From the NCBI GenBank assembly GCA_963820495.1, contig CAWGAF010000001.1, forward strand, positions 310,001-374,000: a stretch of DNA of 64,000 nucleotides. The letters are read 5' to 3'. Position numbers and translations under genes: made by a program. The notes under the pieces are model-generated. The model worked only from the letters and a program-made list of their open reading frames with translations, was not told the DNA's origin and did no database searches. Origin of the DNA: JBBIPA01 sp963820495. GTDB taxonomy: Bacteria > Chloroflexota > Dehalococcoidia > GIF9 > UBA5629. Below, piece after piece: positions 9,293 to 17,717 of this stretch (its first letter is position 1; each line of letters opens with the position of its first letter).

Positions 9293-10522
9293 ATGAATCG
9301 CATAATCATGGGACCGGCTAGTTCAGCCCTTGAAGCAATCAGGCTGGCATCTCAACGATTTGAAGGAGGAAGAGCCCGAATCGCGGTTGCGTGGGCACGA
9401 GATGATGGCGTTTCCCGTCTGTTCGATGCGATCGGGCAACAAATTACCCAGATTGAATTTCTTGTCGGAATAAACGAGAGGGGGACAACAGTCGAAGCCT
9501 TGCTTCGAATATTACAGCAACAAGCCTCCTTGAGAGTCTTCTACAAGCATCCATCTCAAACATTTCATCCCAAAATATACTGGTTCGACGACGGGGCACC
9601 GGAAACAGAGCAGGCTACAATAATAGTTGGGTCTTCCAATTTGACAACCGGAGGACTTATCACGAATTTCGAAGCATCACTTGTAGCAGAGATTGAGACT
9701 CACACAATTTCAGAGCATGATCGTGCATTTTTAAGGTCGATGCATGCGATTTGGAGTAGTCTAGCTGCTTCCCCTTACGCTCATACAATTGCAGCCAATG
9801 ATGATGTGCGATGGCTGTATGAGGCAGGTTATATTGAAGGCGAACACGAACTTCGGAGAGATCGGAGACATGCTTCTCGAAGAAACAAGCCTTCACGCGA
9901 TCTACCTTCCGCTCCCCCACGACGCCCACCAGTAATAAGCGTAGTACCCATAGACATACCATTTCCTTTGCGGAGAGAGACTCTAGACGACGCTGCTGGG
10001 GAGCAAGGAGACCCGATCGGAACTACTCCATTACCTGAGCGGTTCTTTGTGCGCACGCTCACAGACAATGATGTGGCTAAATTGAGGGGCCGTCCTGGCA
10101 CTTTCGAACCTGACCTTGGAGAGATGGCACGCGACCGCTTCCCATCATTTTGGGGTTGGCCAGAAAAGTATGCTCAAGTCACAAGGGCACTGCCACGACG
10201 AGAATGGCAGGTAGAAGCCCGGGTAATTTCTTCGACAACGCCTCCCGAGGGCGTGCCGATTACCATAGTGCTATGGTATAGAGAGGCGAGGCCAGAGCAT
10301 GCCCCTGAGCACAGGTTTAGTCCCCGTCCTACTGGGCTATTCCGACAGGCAGTACCTCAATCGTTTGATACTACAAGTCTTTTAGTAGTGGAACAGGCAC
10401 CATCAGGTGTAGATTATCAATACGTAGTAAGGCTAATTACGAACAACGATCCTGACTATAGCGATTTCGCCACCTATCTGACAGAAGAAAGGCCACAACA
10501 CAGATTTGGTTACGGCCCATAA
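9293..10522 (+). CDS. PLD-superfamily nuclease, probable restriction endonuclease
   Basis: A 409-residue protein. The N-terminal 180 residues hold a single phospholipase D catalytic motif: H92-x-K94 (FHPKIYWF), then S114/S115 and N116 (IVGSSNLTTGGL) and a following NFEASL. One motif per chain means the active site forms in a dimer, as in BfiI and Nuc. A low-complexity Arg/Pro linker (about 190-220) leads to a C-terminal domain of about 180 residues that may be the DNA-reading part; I cannot identify its fold by eye. The gene faces two DNA methyltransferases with one base between the stop codons. BfiI is a metal-independent type IIS enzyme with the same fold and two methyltransferases, so a similar restriction system is the best reading. 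Specificity is unknown. Confidence 0.7.
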   Translation: MNRIIMGPASSALEAIRLASQRFEGGRARIAVAWARDDGVSRLFDAIGQQITQIEFLVGINERGTTVEALLRILQQQASLRVFYKHPSQTFHPKIYWFDDGAPETEQATIIVGSSNLTTGGLITNFEASLVAEIETHTISEHDRAFLRSMHAIWSSLAASPYAHTIAANDDVRWLYEAGYIEGEHELRRDRRHASRRNKPSRDLPSAPPRRPPVISVVPIDIPFPLRRETLDDAAGEQGDPIGTTPLPERFFVRTLTDNDVAKLRGRPGTFEPDLGEMARDRFPSFWGWPEKYAQVTRALPRREWQVEARVISSTTPPEGVPITIVLWYREARPEHAPEHRFSPRPTGLFRQAVPQSFDTTSLLVVEQAPSGVDYQYVVRLITNNDPDYSDFATYLTEERPQHRFGYGP

Positions 10523-10523
10523 A

Positions 10524-12128
10524 TTAAGAGTTCTCAAACAGTATCAGCGTTTCAGTCGTAATTGAATTCCTCCGGTGCATATCGAATCTGGCGTAAGTAT
10601 TTAATTCGATTACGTCTCGTATCTTCCAACCATTATAAACCCCAATGTCTAATATTAGCTTGGGTGTGTCAATCAAGACAGCTTCTCCACCTAAGGTGGT
10701 CCTATTTCGTCCAACGACTAAAGCAAAGACTCCCGAAGGGCGGAGAACGCGCTTCATACTCTTTAGTACCTGAGCCATTTGAGAGCAGTATGCATAAATA
10801 AGTGCGGGCATATTGCGACGACGAAACCCATTGTCTGGCGATGCTGCTAAGTTCAGCATATTCTGACACAGTTTTAAAACACTTTCAGGCAATTCGTGCC
10901 CATCGTCCTGCTTCATGCCGACCTCTAATGCTTTTCGCTTTGACTCGAGCAACTCGCGGGTACCAATCATTTGCCGATCAAGTTGAGCAACCTCAGATGA
11001 TGATATCAAACCTAGAAGACATAGGCTAAGCCGCTGGGTATCAATATAAGGCAGTGCAGTGGCATAAGGCGGACTCGTAATTGCACAGTCAAATATTTGG
11101 CCCTCAAGAATACTGCTCTGCCGAGACAGCCATTCAAAAGAAGATCGGCTATCACCAACAAATGCTTGCTGATAACAGGGAGACAGTTGGACTTCCTGTA
11201 ATGCAGCGGATATGGTGGCGAACCTTTTCTCTATCGCTCTAATAAACATGGGGATGACAGGGTAATTAGGAGCTGGAGCTTTCCTTCTTCTCACACGAAG
11301 ATCTGCCGGCTCCTGCAATGAATTCTCTCTAACGAGATCACTCAGAATGACCTGAAAAACAGAGGCCAAGGATGAGTCTACACGAGTCCTAATTTGTTGG
11401 AGAATAGCAGCAAATTGAGATAAGACAGACGAGGAGAACCAACGCCGCAGGTACTCATAATTCGGGAGCGTATCGAACCAGTCTGGTCCCGCGAGCAATT
11501 CCATTTGCTGCTCATCCCATGGAACTTCATAGTTCAGACTCTTTGCGACTTCTGACAGACTATCACCAAGCTTCCTTAATGAATCTGATAATTGTTCCGT
11601 AGAAGAGTGAACAGCTTTAACCTTTGCGTTCGATATGAAAACACCAAGGGGGTTAAGGTCTACGCCGACAGCGTTCCAACCAACATGAGCACACTCCAAC
11701 AGAGTGGTGCCACTACCGCAGAACGGATCCAGAACCCAAGCACCGATAGGCAACCCAATGATATTACCAATGGCTCGAACTATCTGGGGGTTGAACTTAC
11801 CACGATATTCATGCAAGCCGTGCGCTGAATAGCGCGTGCTCTGGTGGGAGCTATAGTGATCGTCGTCTAATTTATCGTACTTTCGGCAAGATGATACTTC
11901 CAGACGGGTTTGATCGGGTATTCTCTTTTCACCATCAGTGAGTTCAATATGCCGGAAATAAGTAAGACGATCCAAGGTCTTCAACGGGGAACCATTTCTT
12001 GGAATCCGCAGACCCCCATTTTCTTCCTCCGGGGAAGTACCAAGCAGTGATTGAACCTCACGCTTCGCGAGCTCACGCTCGTATGGGAAATATCGATATC
12101 CATTCCATTGCAGTAGTACTGTTTCCAT
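10524..12128 (-). CDS. DNA methyltransferase (N4-cytosine/N6-adenine type), first of two
   Basis: A 534-residue methyltransferase. The AdoMet-binding motif I is at residues 132-142 (VLDPFCGSGTTL), preceded by an LHEYRGKFNPQ motif common to this class. The catalytic motif IV is TSPPY at 351-355. Motif I comes before IV, with a 200-residue insert between them that probably reads the target. TSPPY, rather than DPPY, is most often seen in N4-cytosine enzymes. The start ATG shares one base with the stop of the second methyltransferase (TGATG), so both are made together. The gene converges on the PLD nuclease. Two methyltransferases with one nuclease suggest an asymmetric recognition site, with each enzyme modifying one strand. 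Confidence 0.8.
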   Translation of the reverse strand: METVLLQWNGYRYFPYERELAKREVQSLLGTSPEEENGGLRIPRNGSPLKTLDRLTYFRHIELTDGEKRIPDQTRLEVSSCRKYDKLDDDHYSSHQSTRYSAHGLHEYRGKFNPQIVRAIGNIIGLPIGAWVLDPFCGSGTTLLECAHVGWNAVGVDLNPLGVFISNAKVKAVHSSTEQLSDSLRKLGDSLSEVAKSLNYEVPWDEQQMELLAGPDWFDTLPNYEYLRRWFSSSVLSQFAAILQQIRTRVDSSLASVFQVILSDLVRENSLQEPADLRVRRRKAPAPNYPVIPMFIRAIEKRFATISAALQEVQLSPCYQQAFVGDSRSSFEWLSRQSSILEGQIFDCAITSPPYATALPYIDTQRLSLCLLGLISSSEVAQLDRQMIGTRELLESKRKALEVGMKQDDGHELPESVLKLCQNMLNLAASPDNGFRRRNMPALIYAYCSQMAQVLKSMKRVLRPSGVFALVVGRNRTTLGGEAVLIDTPKLILDIGVYNGWKIRDVIELNTYARFDMHRRNSITTETLILFENS

Positions 12129-13318
12129 CAGTTTCCACCGCCTGCCATGAATAATATAATTGATTCCTGGCTTATCTTGCTTAGGACTGGATTGAACGCC
12201 TTTCTAGTTTGATTTATCCTGCGTTCAACCTTAGCAACCTGACGGAAACCGTTAGTTTCCGCTGCCCTCTTCAATAGGCTACCGTTGTCTATTGTCTTTC
12301 CATGTACAATTGAACGTCCTACAAGAAAACAGGCGAGCGCCTGAGGCATCATTACTTTGGATAAAAGATGAAAAACCTGTGTCATCTGGCATTCGAAGTC
12401 GGCCTCCGTTGCTGGCCGCTTCCTGAAATAGTGAGGGCGAGCGCCGATTTCCATCTTACGTACCTGTAACGGATCCATTCCCAGCCAGTACATCCGATAT
12501 TTGTGGTAAAGCCAATACTCGTAGGCATTAGGATAAGGTGGCGACGTCACTACCAAACCAACATTTCGGCCGATACTTTCCGGAGTGACATCTAAAATAT
12601 TGCCAAGAATAAGCGTGCGTTCCACTGATGGCGAAAAAAAACCTCCGTATGCCTCTAATACTGCTTGCTCAATAAATGCAACAGCGTCCAAAAACAGCTT
12701 ATATACCTGTTTGGAGTTAATATCCTTTCGAATGGCCGCGTAGCGGGTGTCACTCTCTTGATTTGATACTCTAACGATGATGCGAGATAAAGCCACCTTC
12801 AAGCAATCTTGGACAACAGGGTCTCTGACTTCCTGTATGCGGTTAGTTAAGTTAGCAAGCGCCTGTTGAACATCCGACAGGAACCAGTGATCAAGGCGTG
12901 GGATTTTGGGTATGGGAGCGTTATTACTAATCCCGTTCTTGGTGATGGTATGCGCGACCGGCAATAATGGGGACTTCAGTGGGGTCGTCTTCGTTTTAGC
13001 GATGAGCACTGCCAGGGGATGCACGTCAACACCTATCGCAGGTTTGCCTGCCCTAATAGCTTCGACTAGCGTCGTACCACAACCGCAGAACGGGTCGAAT
13101 ACAGTTGAACCATCTCCAGGGTGAAAGAGACGTATGATTTCTCGCGGTATTTGGGGAATGAATCTTGCTGGGTAGGGATGAATATCGTGGATACGGTCTC
13201 GGCCAGTGACTTTATCAAAATCCCAGTTTACGCTCGCTAACCGGGCAGCAATATCGTTCATTGTTTCGAAAACTTCTGGAGTCACTGCCATATCATTATG
13301 CTGGTTAGCTACCATCAT
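12128..13318 (-). CDS. DNA methyltransferase (N4-cytosine/N6-adenine type), second of two
   Basis: About 396 residues from the ATG at 13318, which overlaps the end of the HTH gene; the frame stays open to 13375 but that would give a longer overlap. A HPYPARFIPQ motif precedes the AdoMet site FDPFCGCGTTL, and the catalytic motif is TSPPY (followed by PNAYEYWLYHKYRMYWLG). Layout and both motifs match the neighbouring methyltransferase, so the two are distant paralogues. They form an operon HTH-methyltransferase 2-methyltransferase 1 with overlapping reading frames. Both probably protect host DNA against the PLD nuclease opposite. Confidence 0.8.
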   Translation of the reverse strand: MMVANQHNDMAVTPEVFETMNDIAARLASVNWDFDKVTGRDRIHDIHPYPARFIPQIPREIIRLFHPGDGSTVFDPFCGCGTTLVEAIRAGKPAIGVDVHPLAVLIAKTKTTPLKSPLLPVAHTITKNGISNNAPIPKIPRLDHWFLSDVQQALANLTNRIQEVRDPVVQDCLKVALSRIIVRVSNQESDTRYAAIRKDINSKQVYKLFLDAVAFIEQAVLEAYGGFFSPSVERTLILGNILDVTPESIGRNVGLVVTSPPYPNAYEYWLYHKYRMYWLGMDPLQVRKMEIGARPHYFRKRPATEADFECQMTQVFHLLSKVMMPQALACFLVGRSIVHGKTIDNGSLLKRAAETNGFRQVAKVERRINQTRKAFNPVLSKISQESIILFMAGGGN

Positions 13319-13556
13319 CGTTCGCAATCCTACGCTTTGATCCGCGAGGCGGCCGTCCCCGCCTAGAATTACCAAATAGAGACAGGTTTCTCTTTTGCAT
13401 GCTATATTCTTGGACAGATGAAGAGGATACCAGCCAGTTCTTCCCTACTCTATCTCCTTGCAGGCGCCCTTCACGGACAAGCACTCTGACATGCTGACGG
13501 CTGTAACCTAGGATCTCAGCCGCCTCCTCTGTGCTAAGATAGCTACGTGTTACCAT
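13305..13556 (-). CDS. Excisionase-type HTH DNA-binding protein
   Basis: About 83 residues from the ATG at 13556, which has AGGAAGGA just upstream. The N-terminal half is a MerR/excisionase-like winged helix: YLSTEEAAEILGYSRQHVRVL followed by REGRLQGDRVGKNWLV. The C-terminal tail is rich in Arg, Gly and Pro. It heads the methyltransferase operon, overlapping the next gene. Small HTH proteins in this position usually act as controllers of restriction-modification expression; a leftover excisionase of the island is the alternative. Confidence 0.7.
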   Translation of the reverse strand: MVTRSYLSTEEAAEILGYSRQHVRVLVREGRLQGDRVGKNWLVSSSSVQEYSMQKRNLSLFGNSRRGRPPRGSKRRIANDDGS

Positions 13557-13723
13557 ATTCCTTCCTGTTGCAAGGATTATATTCCTTTGGGAAGATAATG
13601 TCAAGCCCCTTCTTAAAAGACCTTTCTTGCATACACCGTGTTTGTGGCCAAGTAGTGCCTGATAGGAGGACACATTCCGTCATCTCGTTAAACGAAATCG
13701 TCCAGATAATTAACAATGGATAA

Positions 13724-13760
13724 TAAAGTATTGACATTACTATACTTTACTATTAAAGTA
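13724..13760 (+). promoter_or_regulatory. Promoter/operator with three TAAAGTA half-sites
   Basis: TAAAGTA occurs at 13724-13730 and 13754-13760 and in inverted form (TACTTTA) at 13743-13749. The last two form a 7-bp inverted repeat around CTAT. A TTGACA -35 box sits at 13731-13736 between the half-sites. The cluster ends about 30 bases before the RHH-like gene. Overlapping half-sites at a promoter are typical of autoregulated antitoxins, so I read this as its operator. Binding is inferred. Confidence 0.45.
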
Positions 13761-13792
13761 TCATCAGACTATTAGTTATCGTGAGGCTTATT

Positions 13793-13935
13793 ATGGTGAA
13801 AAAACCGCTGTTCATGGAAATACCTGAAAGTCTGGTTTTATCTTTAGACGAGCTTGCAAAAAGGATAGGCAGAAAGAAGAACCTTCTGTCGCAGTATCTT
13901 TGGATAATTTCCTCAGGGTGACTGAAGAAGAATAA
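13793..13935 (+). pseudogene. Ribbon-helix-helix antitoxin-like gene, frameshifted
   Basis: The ATG at 13793 encodes MVKKPLFMEIPESLVLSLDE and a helical KRIGRKKNLL segment, then runs into TGA at 13919-13921. In the frame one base back, the DNA reads SVAVSLDNFLRVTEEE and stops at TAA 13933-13935. Restoring one missing base near 13890-13900 gives a 47-residue protein with a short strand followed by two helices, like an RHH antitoxin. It lies 69 bases before the PIN gene, the usual position of an antitoxin. The family is inferred from pattern only; the frameshift may be an assembly error. Confidence 0.4.
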
Positions 13936-14004
13936 GGGAGGATCATAAGAAAATACTTAGATACCTGCCAGAAGTAGAATCTAAAATGTAGAGGCAAACG
14001 AGCT

Positions 14005-15516
14005 ATGAAGATTCTACTGGACACCAATATTGTTATCCACCGAGAGGCAGCTACTGTTGTCGATGAGGATATTGGCGTATTATTCAGATGGCTCGATAAT
14101 CTGCACCACACCAAGCGTATTCATGCCATGACCGTTGAGGAGATTGAAAAGCATGAGGACCCAAAAGTTCGCAAGTCTCTCAAAGTAAAATTAGGAAACT
14201 ATAACGTCCTTAAAACGAGGGCTCCGATGTCAGAGGCAGTTCGCATAATTATGGAGCCCATGGACAAGAACCAAAACGACCTGAACGACACGCTGATAAT
14301 TAATGAACTTTACTGTGAAAGAGTTGATGCACTTATCACCGAGGATAAGCAGCTTCTCAACAAAGCGTCGTTGTTAGGCATTTCAGATCGGGTTTACACA
14401 ATAGATGCTTTCCTGGAACAGGTTACCGTTGAGAACCCAGAATTGGCGGACTACAAGGTATTATCGGTACGAAAATCTCTTTTCGGCGATTTAGATCTAT
14501 CAGATGACTTTTTTACGTCCTTTAAGGAAGACTATCCTGGCTATGAAAAGTGGTTCAACAAGAAGGCAGACGAAACAACCTATGTCTGTTTATCTGAAGG
14601 CAAGCCTATCGCTCTCCTCTATCTAAAGATCGAGGGGAAAAACGAAGATTACACAGACATAGACCCTCCTCTTCCCTCAAAGAGACGCCTGAAAATTGGT
14701 AGTTTCAAAGTGACGCTAAATGGCTTTCGTTTGGGAGAAAGATTTCTCAAGATCGTTTTTGACAATGTCCTTCGTTTCAAAGTTGATGAGGTATATGTAA
14801 CGATTTTCGATAAGCGAATTGAGCAGCAGCGTCTCATTAACCTCTTAGAAGAGTACGGGTTTTATCTTCATGGCTTTAAGAAAGGCCCGGGAGGAAACGA
14901 GCTCGTCTATGTTCGATCTTGCGAAAGGTCGGCCAACCGATTGATACCGAAGCTGACGTATCCGTTCTTCTCTACTGCAGGGCAAGTTTTCATTGTCCCG
15001 ATTTACCCACAGTATCACACCGAGTTATTCCCTGACTCGATTCTACGAACGGAATCACCAATGAATTTTGTGGAAAACGATCCACACCGAAATGCAATAA
15101 GTAAAGTCTACATTTCACGATCAATAGAGAGGAACATACACCCAGGAGATGTAATTGTATTCTACCGTACAGGTGGTTTTTACAAGAGTGTCATAACGAC
15201 AATCGGTGTGGCCGAAGGTATCGTTGATAATATACCAACGGAAGTTGATTTTATACGACTTTGCCGAAAGAGAAGTGTTTTTACTGATGAACAGCTGGCA
15301 AATTACTGGAGGTTCAGGAAGATGAACCGGCCATTTATTGTGAATTTCCTGTATGTCTATTCGTTTCCGAAGCGCATTAATCTACAGAAGTTGATTGAAA
15401 TAGGGGTTATACCTAGTGCAAATGACGCACCCAGAGGCTTCACGCAAATCAGTGTAAAGAACCTAAGAGACATACTACAGGAGTGCCAAGTAGATGAGAG
15501 TCTTGTTGTCGATTAA
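14005..15516 (+). CDS. PIN / acetyltransferase-like / PUA-like three-domain protein
   Basis: 503 residues. Residues 1-140 are a PIN ribonuclease domain with D6 (LLDTNIVIH), an acid near 44, D in LNDTLIINEL and D in ALITEDKQLL, so the active site is complete. Residues about 160-310 resemble a GNAT acetyltransferase (GKPIALLYLKIE, then LGERFLKIVFDNVLRFKVDEVYVTIF). Residues 320-503 resemble an EVE/PUA-type domain (FIVPIYPQYHTELF, HPGDVIVFYRTGG), a fold that binds modified nucleotides. The gene overlaps the ASCH gene downstream by 23 bases and follows an RHH-like fragment. PIN cuts RNA, GNAT toxins acetylate aminoacyl-tRNA, and PUA folds read RNA, so a translation-targeting toxin or defence effector is plausible. 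That combined function is inferred. Confidence 0.65.
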   Translation: MKILLDTNIVIHREAATVVDEDIGVLFRWLDNLHHTKRIHAMTVEEIEKHEDPKVRKSLKVKLGNYNVLKTRAPMSEAVRIIMEPMDKNQNDLNDTLIINELYCERVDALITEDKQLLNKASLLGISDRVYTIDAFLEQVTVENPELADYKVLSVRKSLFGDLDLSDDFFTSFKEDYPGYEKWFNKKADETTYVCLSEGKPIALLYLKIEGKNEDYTDIDPPLPSKRRLKIGSFKVTLNGFRLGERFLKIVFDNVLRFKVDEVYVTIFDKRIEQQRLINLLEEYGFYLHGFKKGPGGNELVYVRSCERSANRLIPKLTYPFFSTAGQVFIVPIYPQYHTELFPDSILRTESPMNFVENDPHRNAISKVYISRSIERNIHPGDVIVFYRTGGFYKSVITTIGVAEGIVDNIPTEVDFIRLCRKRSVFTDEQLANYWRFRKMNRPFIVNFLYVYSFPKRINLQKLIEIGVIPSANDAPRGFTQISVKNLRDILQECQVDESLVVD

Positions 15517-15889
15517 ACCCGAATTTGCGCTAAAGATATTTAACGGTTCAAAGAGGTATGAGTACCGTCGAGCCATTTTTAAGAATCAAGAGATAAGCAG
15601 AGTAATTGTATACGCATCTGATCCAATTAAACGAATAATCGGAGAGTTTGAGATTGAAGAGATACTACATGACAAACCCCAAATGCTATGGATAAAGACC
15701 AAGAGTCATGCCGGAATAAGCCAGAAAAGATTTTTCGAGTATTTTGCAGACAAATCCATCGGCTACGCAATAAAGGTAAAAGCATCGAGAACGTACGATG
15801 CTCCGTTGCCACTAAACAGCTTTATGGTGTCGTCGCCACCACAGTCATTCATGTATATAGAAGATTCATTCGGGTTGAATATAGAGTAG
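15494..15889 (+). CDS. ASCH-domain protein
   Basis: 131 residues, nearly all one ASCH domain, a PUA-related RNA-binding fold. The start MRVLLSIKPEFALKIFNGSK and the KRYEYRR, VIVYASDPIKRIIGEFEI and GYAIKV segments follow the family pattern, including the conserved K-x-E/Y-x-R motif. The ATG at 15494 lies inside the end of the PIN gene, so the two are coupled and probably act together. ASCH proteins are often seen next to toxins or acetyltransferases; some hydrolyse modified nucleosides. Which partner is toxin and which is antidote cannot be told from sequence. Confidence 0.72.
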   Translation: MRVLLSIKPEFALKIFNGSKRYEYRRAIFKNQEISRVIVYASDPIKRIIGEFEIEEILHDKPQMLWIKTKSHAGISQKRFFEYFADKSIGYAIKVKASRTYDAPLPLNSFMVSSPPQSFMYIEDSFGLNIE

Positions 15890-15891
15890 TT

Positions 15892-16848
15892 ATGGACAGC
15901 TTTGCACTTTGGTACACGCCTAAGACAGGTATTGATAATAAGATTATTGATGTTGAAGTACATCTTAATTTGTGGAAGTTGAAGCATGGGAGAAAAGGTG
16001 GAGAATCACTCGATCATTTTCTAGATATTGGAGTAATGATTGAAGACATTGAGAAAGTTAGTAATGTCAATATATTTATACCATCTAGAATAAATAAGGG
16101 TGAAATAATAGATTTAGGTAGTTATTTTAAAGAACATACTGACTTGGTTCCGCTTATTTTTAACAGAGACTATGTCGTAAAGACTACTCAGGTGGGGAAA
16201 AGTGTGGAGGTCCTGAATCGCGATAATGAGCTACAGTTCAATATAATTAAGCTAGACACTGATACTGACCTAGAGATAATAGAAAGAGCTTATGGTTCGA
16301 TTATAAGAATAGCTGCTGATGATACTATTAATAAAGGGAAAACATATTATAGAATCCGGATAAAGTCTGATTTTATTGAGTCGCTTAGTTCTATAGATAA
16401 ACCTGCAAATGCAATTCTTGAGAGTGCTTTTGCTTGTACAGAGATAGTAGATTTTAGGCTAAATGAAAAAAGGAATTTACATAGTTCATTACTGAATGAA
16501 ATTCATAAGGATGGTGAAGTTAATTTTAAACCAATACATTTGTTCGTAATGCGCGAGGCTAATTTTGATTACATCTTTTCTTCTGGGAAACTTTATAGAA
16601 GCAGAATACTGGAAAAAGACTTATGGACTCAGTATGTAGGTAGTAATTACTCGTTTAAAAAAATAATAGCTTACCAATGGATGGAGGAATCCAGTGAAAC
16701 TGCATACGCATTTGTCAAATTCAGATTTAGAAGAAGCAACCTGAAAACAATATTCTCTTTTCTATTTTGGGCGTTATTGGTAGCTATAGTCGGAGGTGTT
16801 ATAGGTAGTATTTTAGTAAGTATATTTATAACATTGATTCGAAGGTAA
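15892..16848 (+). CDS. Unknown protein with C-terminal membrane anchor
   Basis: About 318 residues from the ATG at 15892, two bases after the ASCH stop; the frame is open further upstream but that part overlaps the ASCH gene. I do not recognise the family. The first 285 residues look soluble with mixed strands and helices. A hydrophobic segment near residues 287-313 (IFSFLFWALLVAIVGGVIG onward) is a single membrane helix, with a short basic tail LIRR. The body would face the cytoplasm if the tail is outside. The base composition is clearly more AT-rich than in the PIN and ASCH genes. It closes the PIN-ASCH operon and might be a membrane effector of it. Confidence 0.55.
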   Translation: MDSFALWYTPKTGIDNKIIDVEVHLNLWKLKHGRKGGESLDHFLDIGVMIEDIEKVSNVNIFIPSRINKGEIIDLGSYFKEHTDLVPLIFNRDYVVKTTQVGKSVEVLNRDNELQFNIIKLDTDTDLEIIERAYGSIIRIAADDTINKGKTYYRIRIKSDFIESLSSIDKPANAILESAFACTEIVDFRLNEKRNLHSSLLNEIHKDGEVNFKPIHLFVMREANFDYIFSSGKLYRSRILEKDLWTQYVGSNYSFKKIIAYQWMEESSETAYAFVKFRFRRSNLKTIFSFLFWALLVAIVGGVIGSILVSIFITLIRR

Positions 16849-17180
16849 ATAGTTCGTATGGGGCTGATGAGAATGATAATAGAGATGGTAAAATCCGGAC
16901 TAAAAATAGCTAATAATTAGAAATAGCAGTTATATATTATTAATATCTATGTGAACTTTTAATAATTGATGCTGAAAAATGTTAGTTAAACGTATTAAAC
17001 ATTCCATCTTCTTGTTGCTGCACATTAAGCCAGAAAGTGCAACAAGTATGGCTACGCTGCCGGACTTTCCTAACCCTCCCTGTCGAATCATAGGGGTGTA
17101 GTCCACCACCCTCATAACGTTAATTATACAGACCGCTATCTTCAAACTAACATTGAACTTGAACATCGCGCGAGTGTCCG

Positions 17181-17290
17181 CGCGTGTTTTTGTTGGCTAG
17201 GGAGACTCCATTTATAAATAACTTTGAACGTGATGTTAAATCTATTACACATCTTATGCATCAACTCTTAATCTATCGTAATGCCTAGGT
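17181..17290 (+). repeat. Diverged direct repeat, copy 1
   Basis: Begins with CGCGTGTTTT, then GGCT, GA-ACTC, TTTGAAC-TGATG, CTTAAT and ends in CCTAGGT. The same blocks return in the same order from 17424, shifted by 243 bases at the start, 241 in the middle and 232 at the end. Identity is roughly two thirds with small gaps. The alternating CGCG run before each copy is also shared. No coding potential is seen. Confidence 0.5.
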
Positions 17291-17423
17291 TCCTAGGTTA
17301 GCCTCGGATTACATAGAGACTACAAATTTGCTTGGCTCAACGGTGCCTCATAAAATTCCAGCCTATCCTATAGTGTAAATGAGCTAGAATACTTCTAGCT
17401 ATGTTGATGTTCTCTCGCGTGCG

Positions 17424-17522
17424 CGCGTGTTTTAAGGCTCAAGAAACTCTGCTTATCGGTATCTTTGAACCTGATGAATAACCTGTTAAGCAATGATTCT
17501 TAATTTATTCTATAACCTAGGT
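17424..17522 (+). repeat. Diverged direct repeat, copy 2
   Basis: Second copy of the repeat at 17181-17290, with the same ordered blocks (CGCGTGTTTT, GGCT, ACTC, CTTTGAAC-TGATG, CTTAAT, CCTAGGT). It sits between further CCTAGG sites, so the repeat and the palindromes probably belong to one decayed element. Confidence 0.5.
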
Positions 17523-17689
17523 ATCCTTTTTGTATTCAAAAGTCTCTTCGAACATCTATAAACAGACAGCTAATAAGCTAGGAACCTAGGTGTTATATGT
17601 ACTAACCCTCAGCACCTAGGTCGATATTTATTACCGATACCTAGGTTTCTAGGTTTGTTCTCTGATTACTCTTTTTGCTTCATAATTTC

Positions 17690-17717
17690 TGGTGGGGTGG
17701 GTGCCACCACTCCACCA
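17690..17717 (+). other. Strong hairpin
   Basis: TGGTGGGGTGG at 17690-17700 pairs with CCACTCCACCA at 17707-17717 (11 pairs, one G-T) around a six-base loop. No T-run follows on either strand, so it is not a standard terminator. It lies between two CCTAGG sites and may be part of a mobile-element end. Confidence 0.4.
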
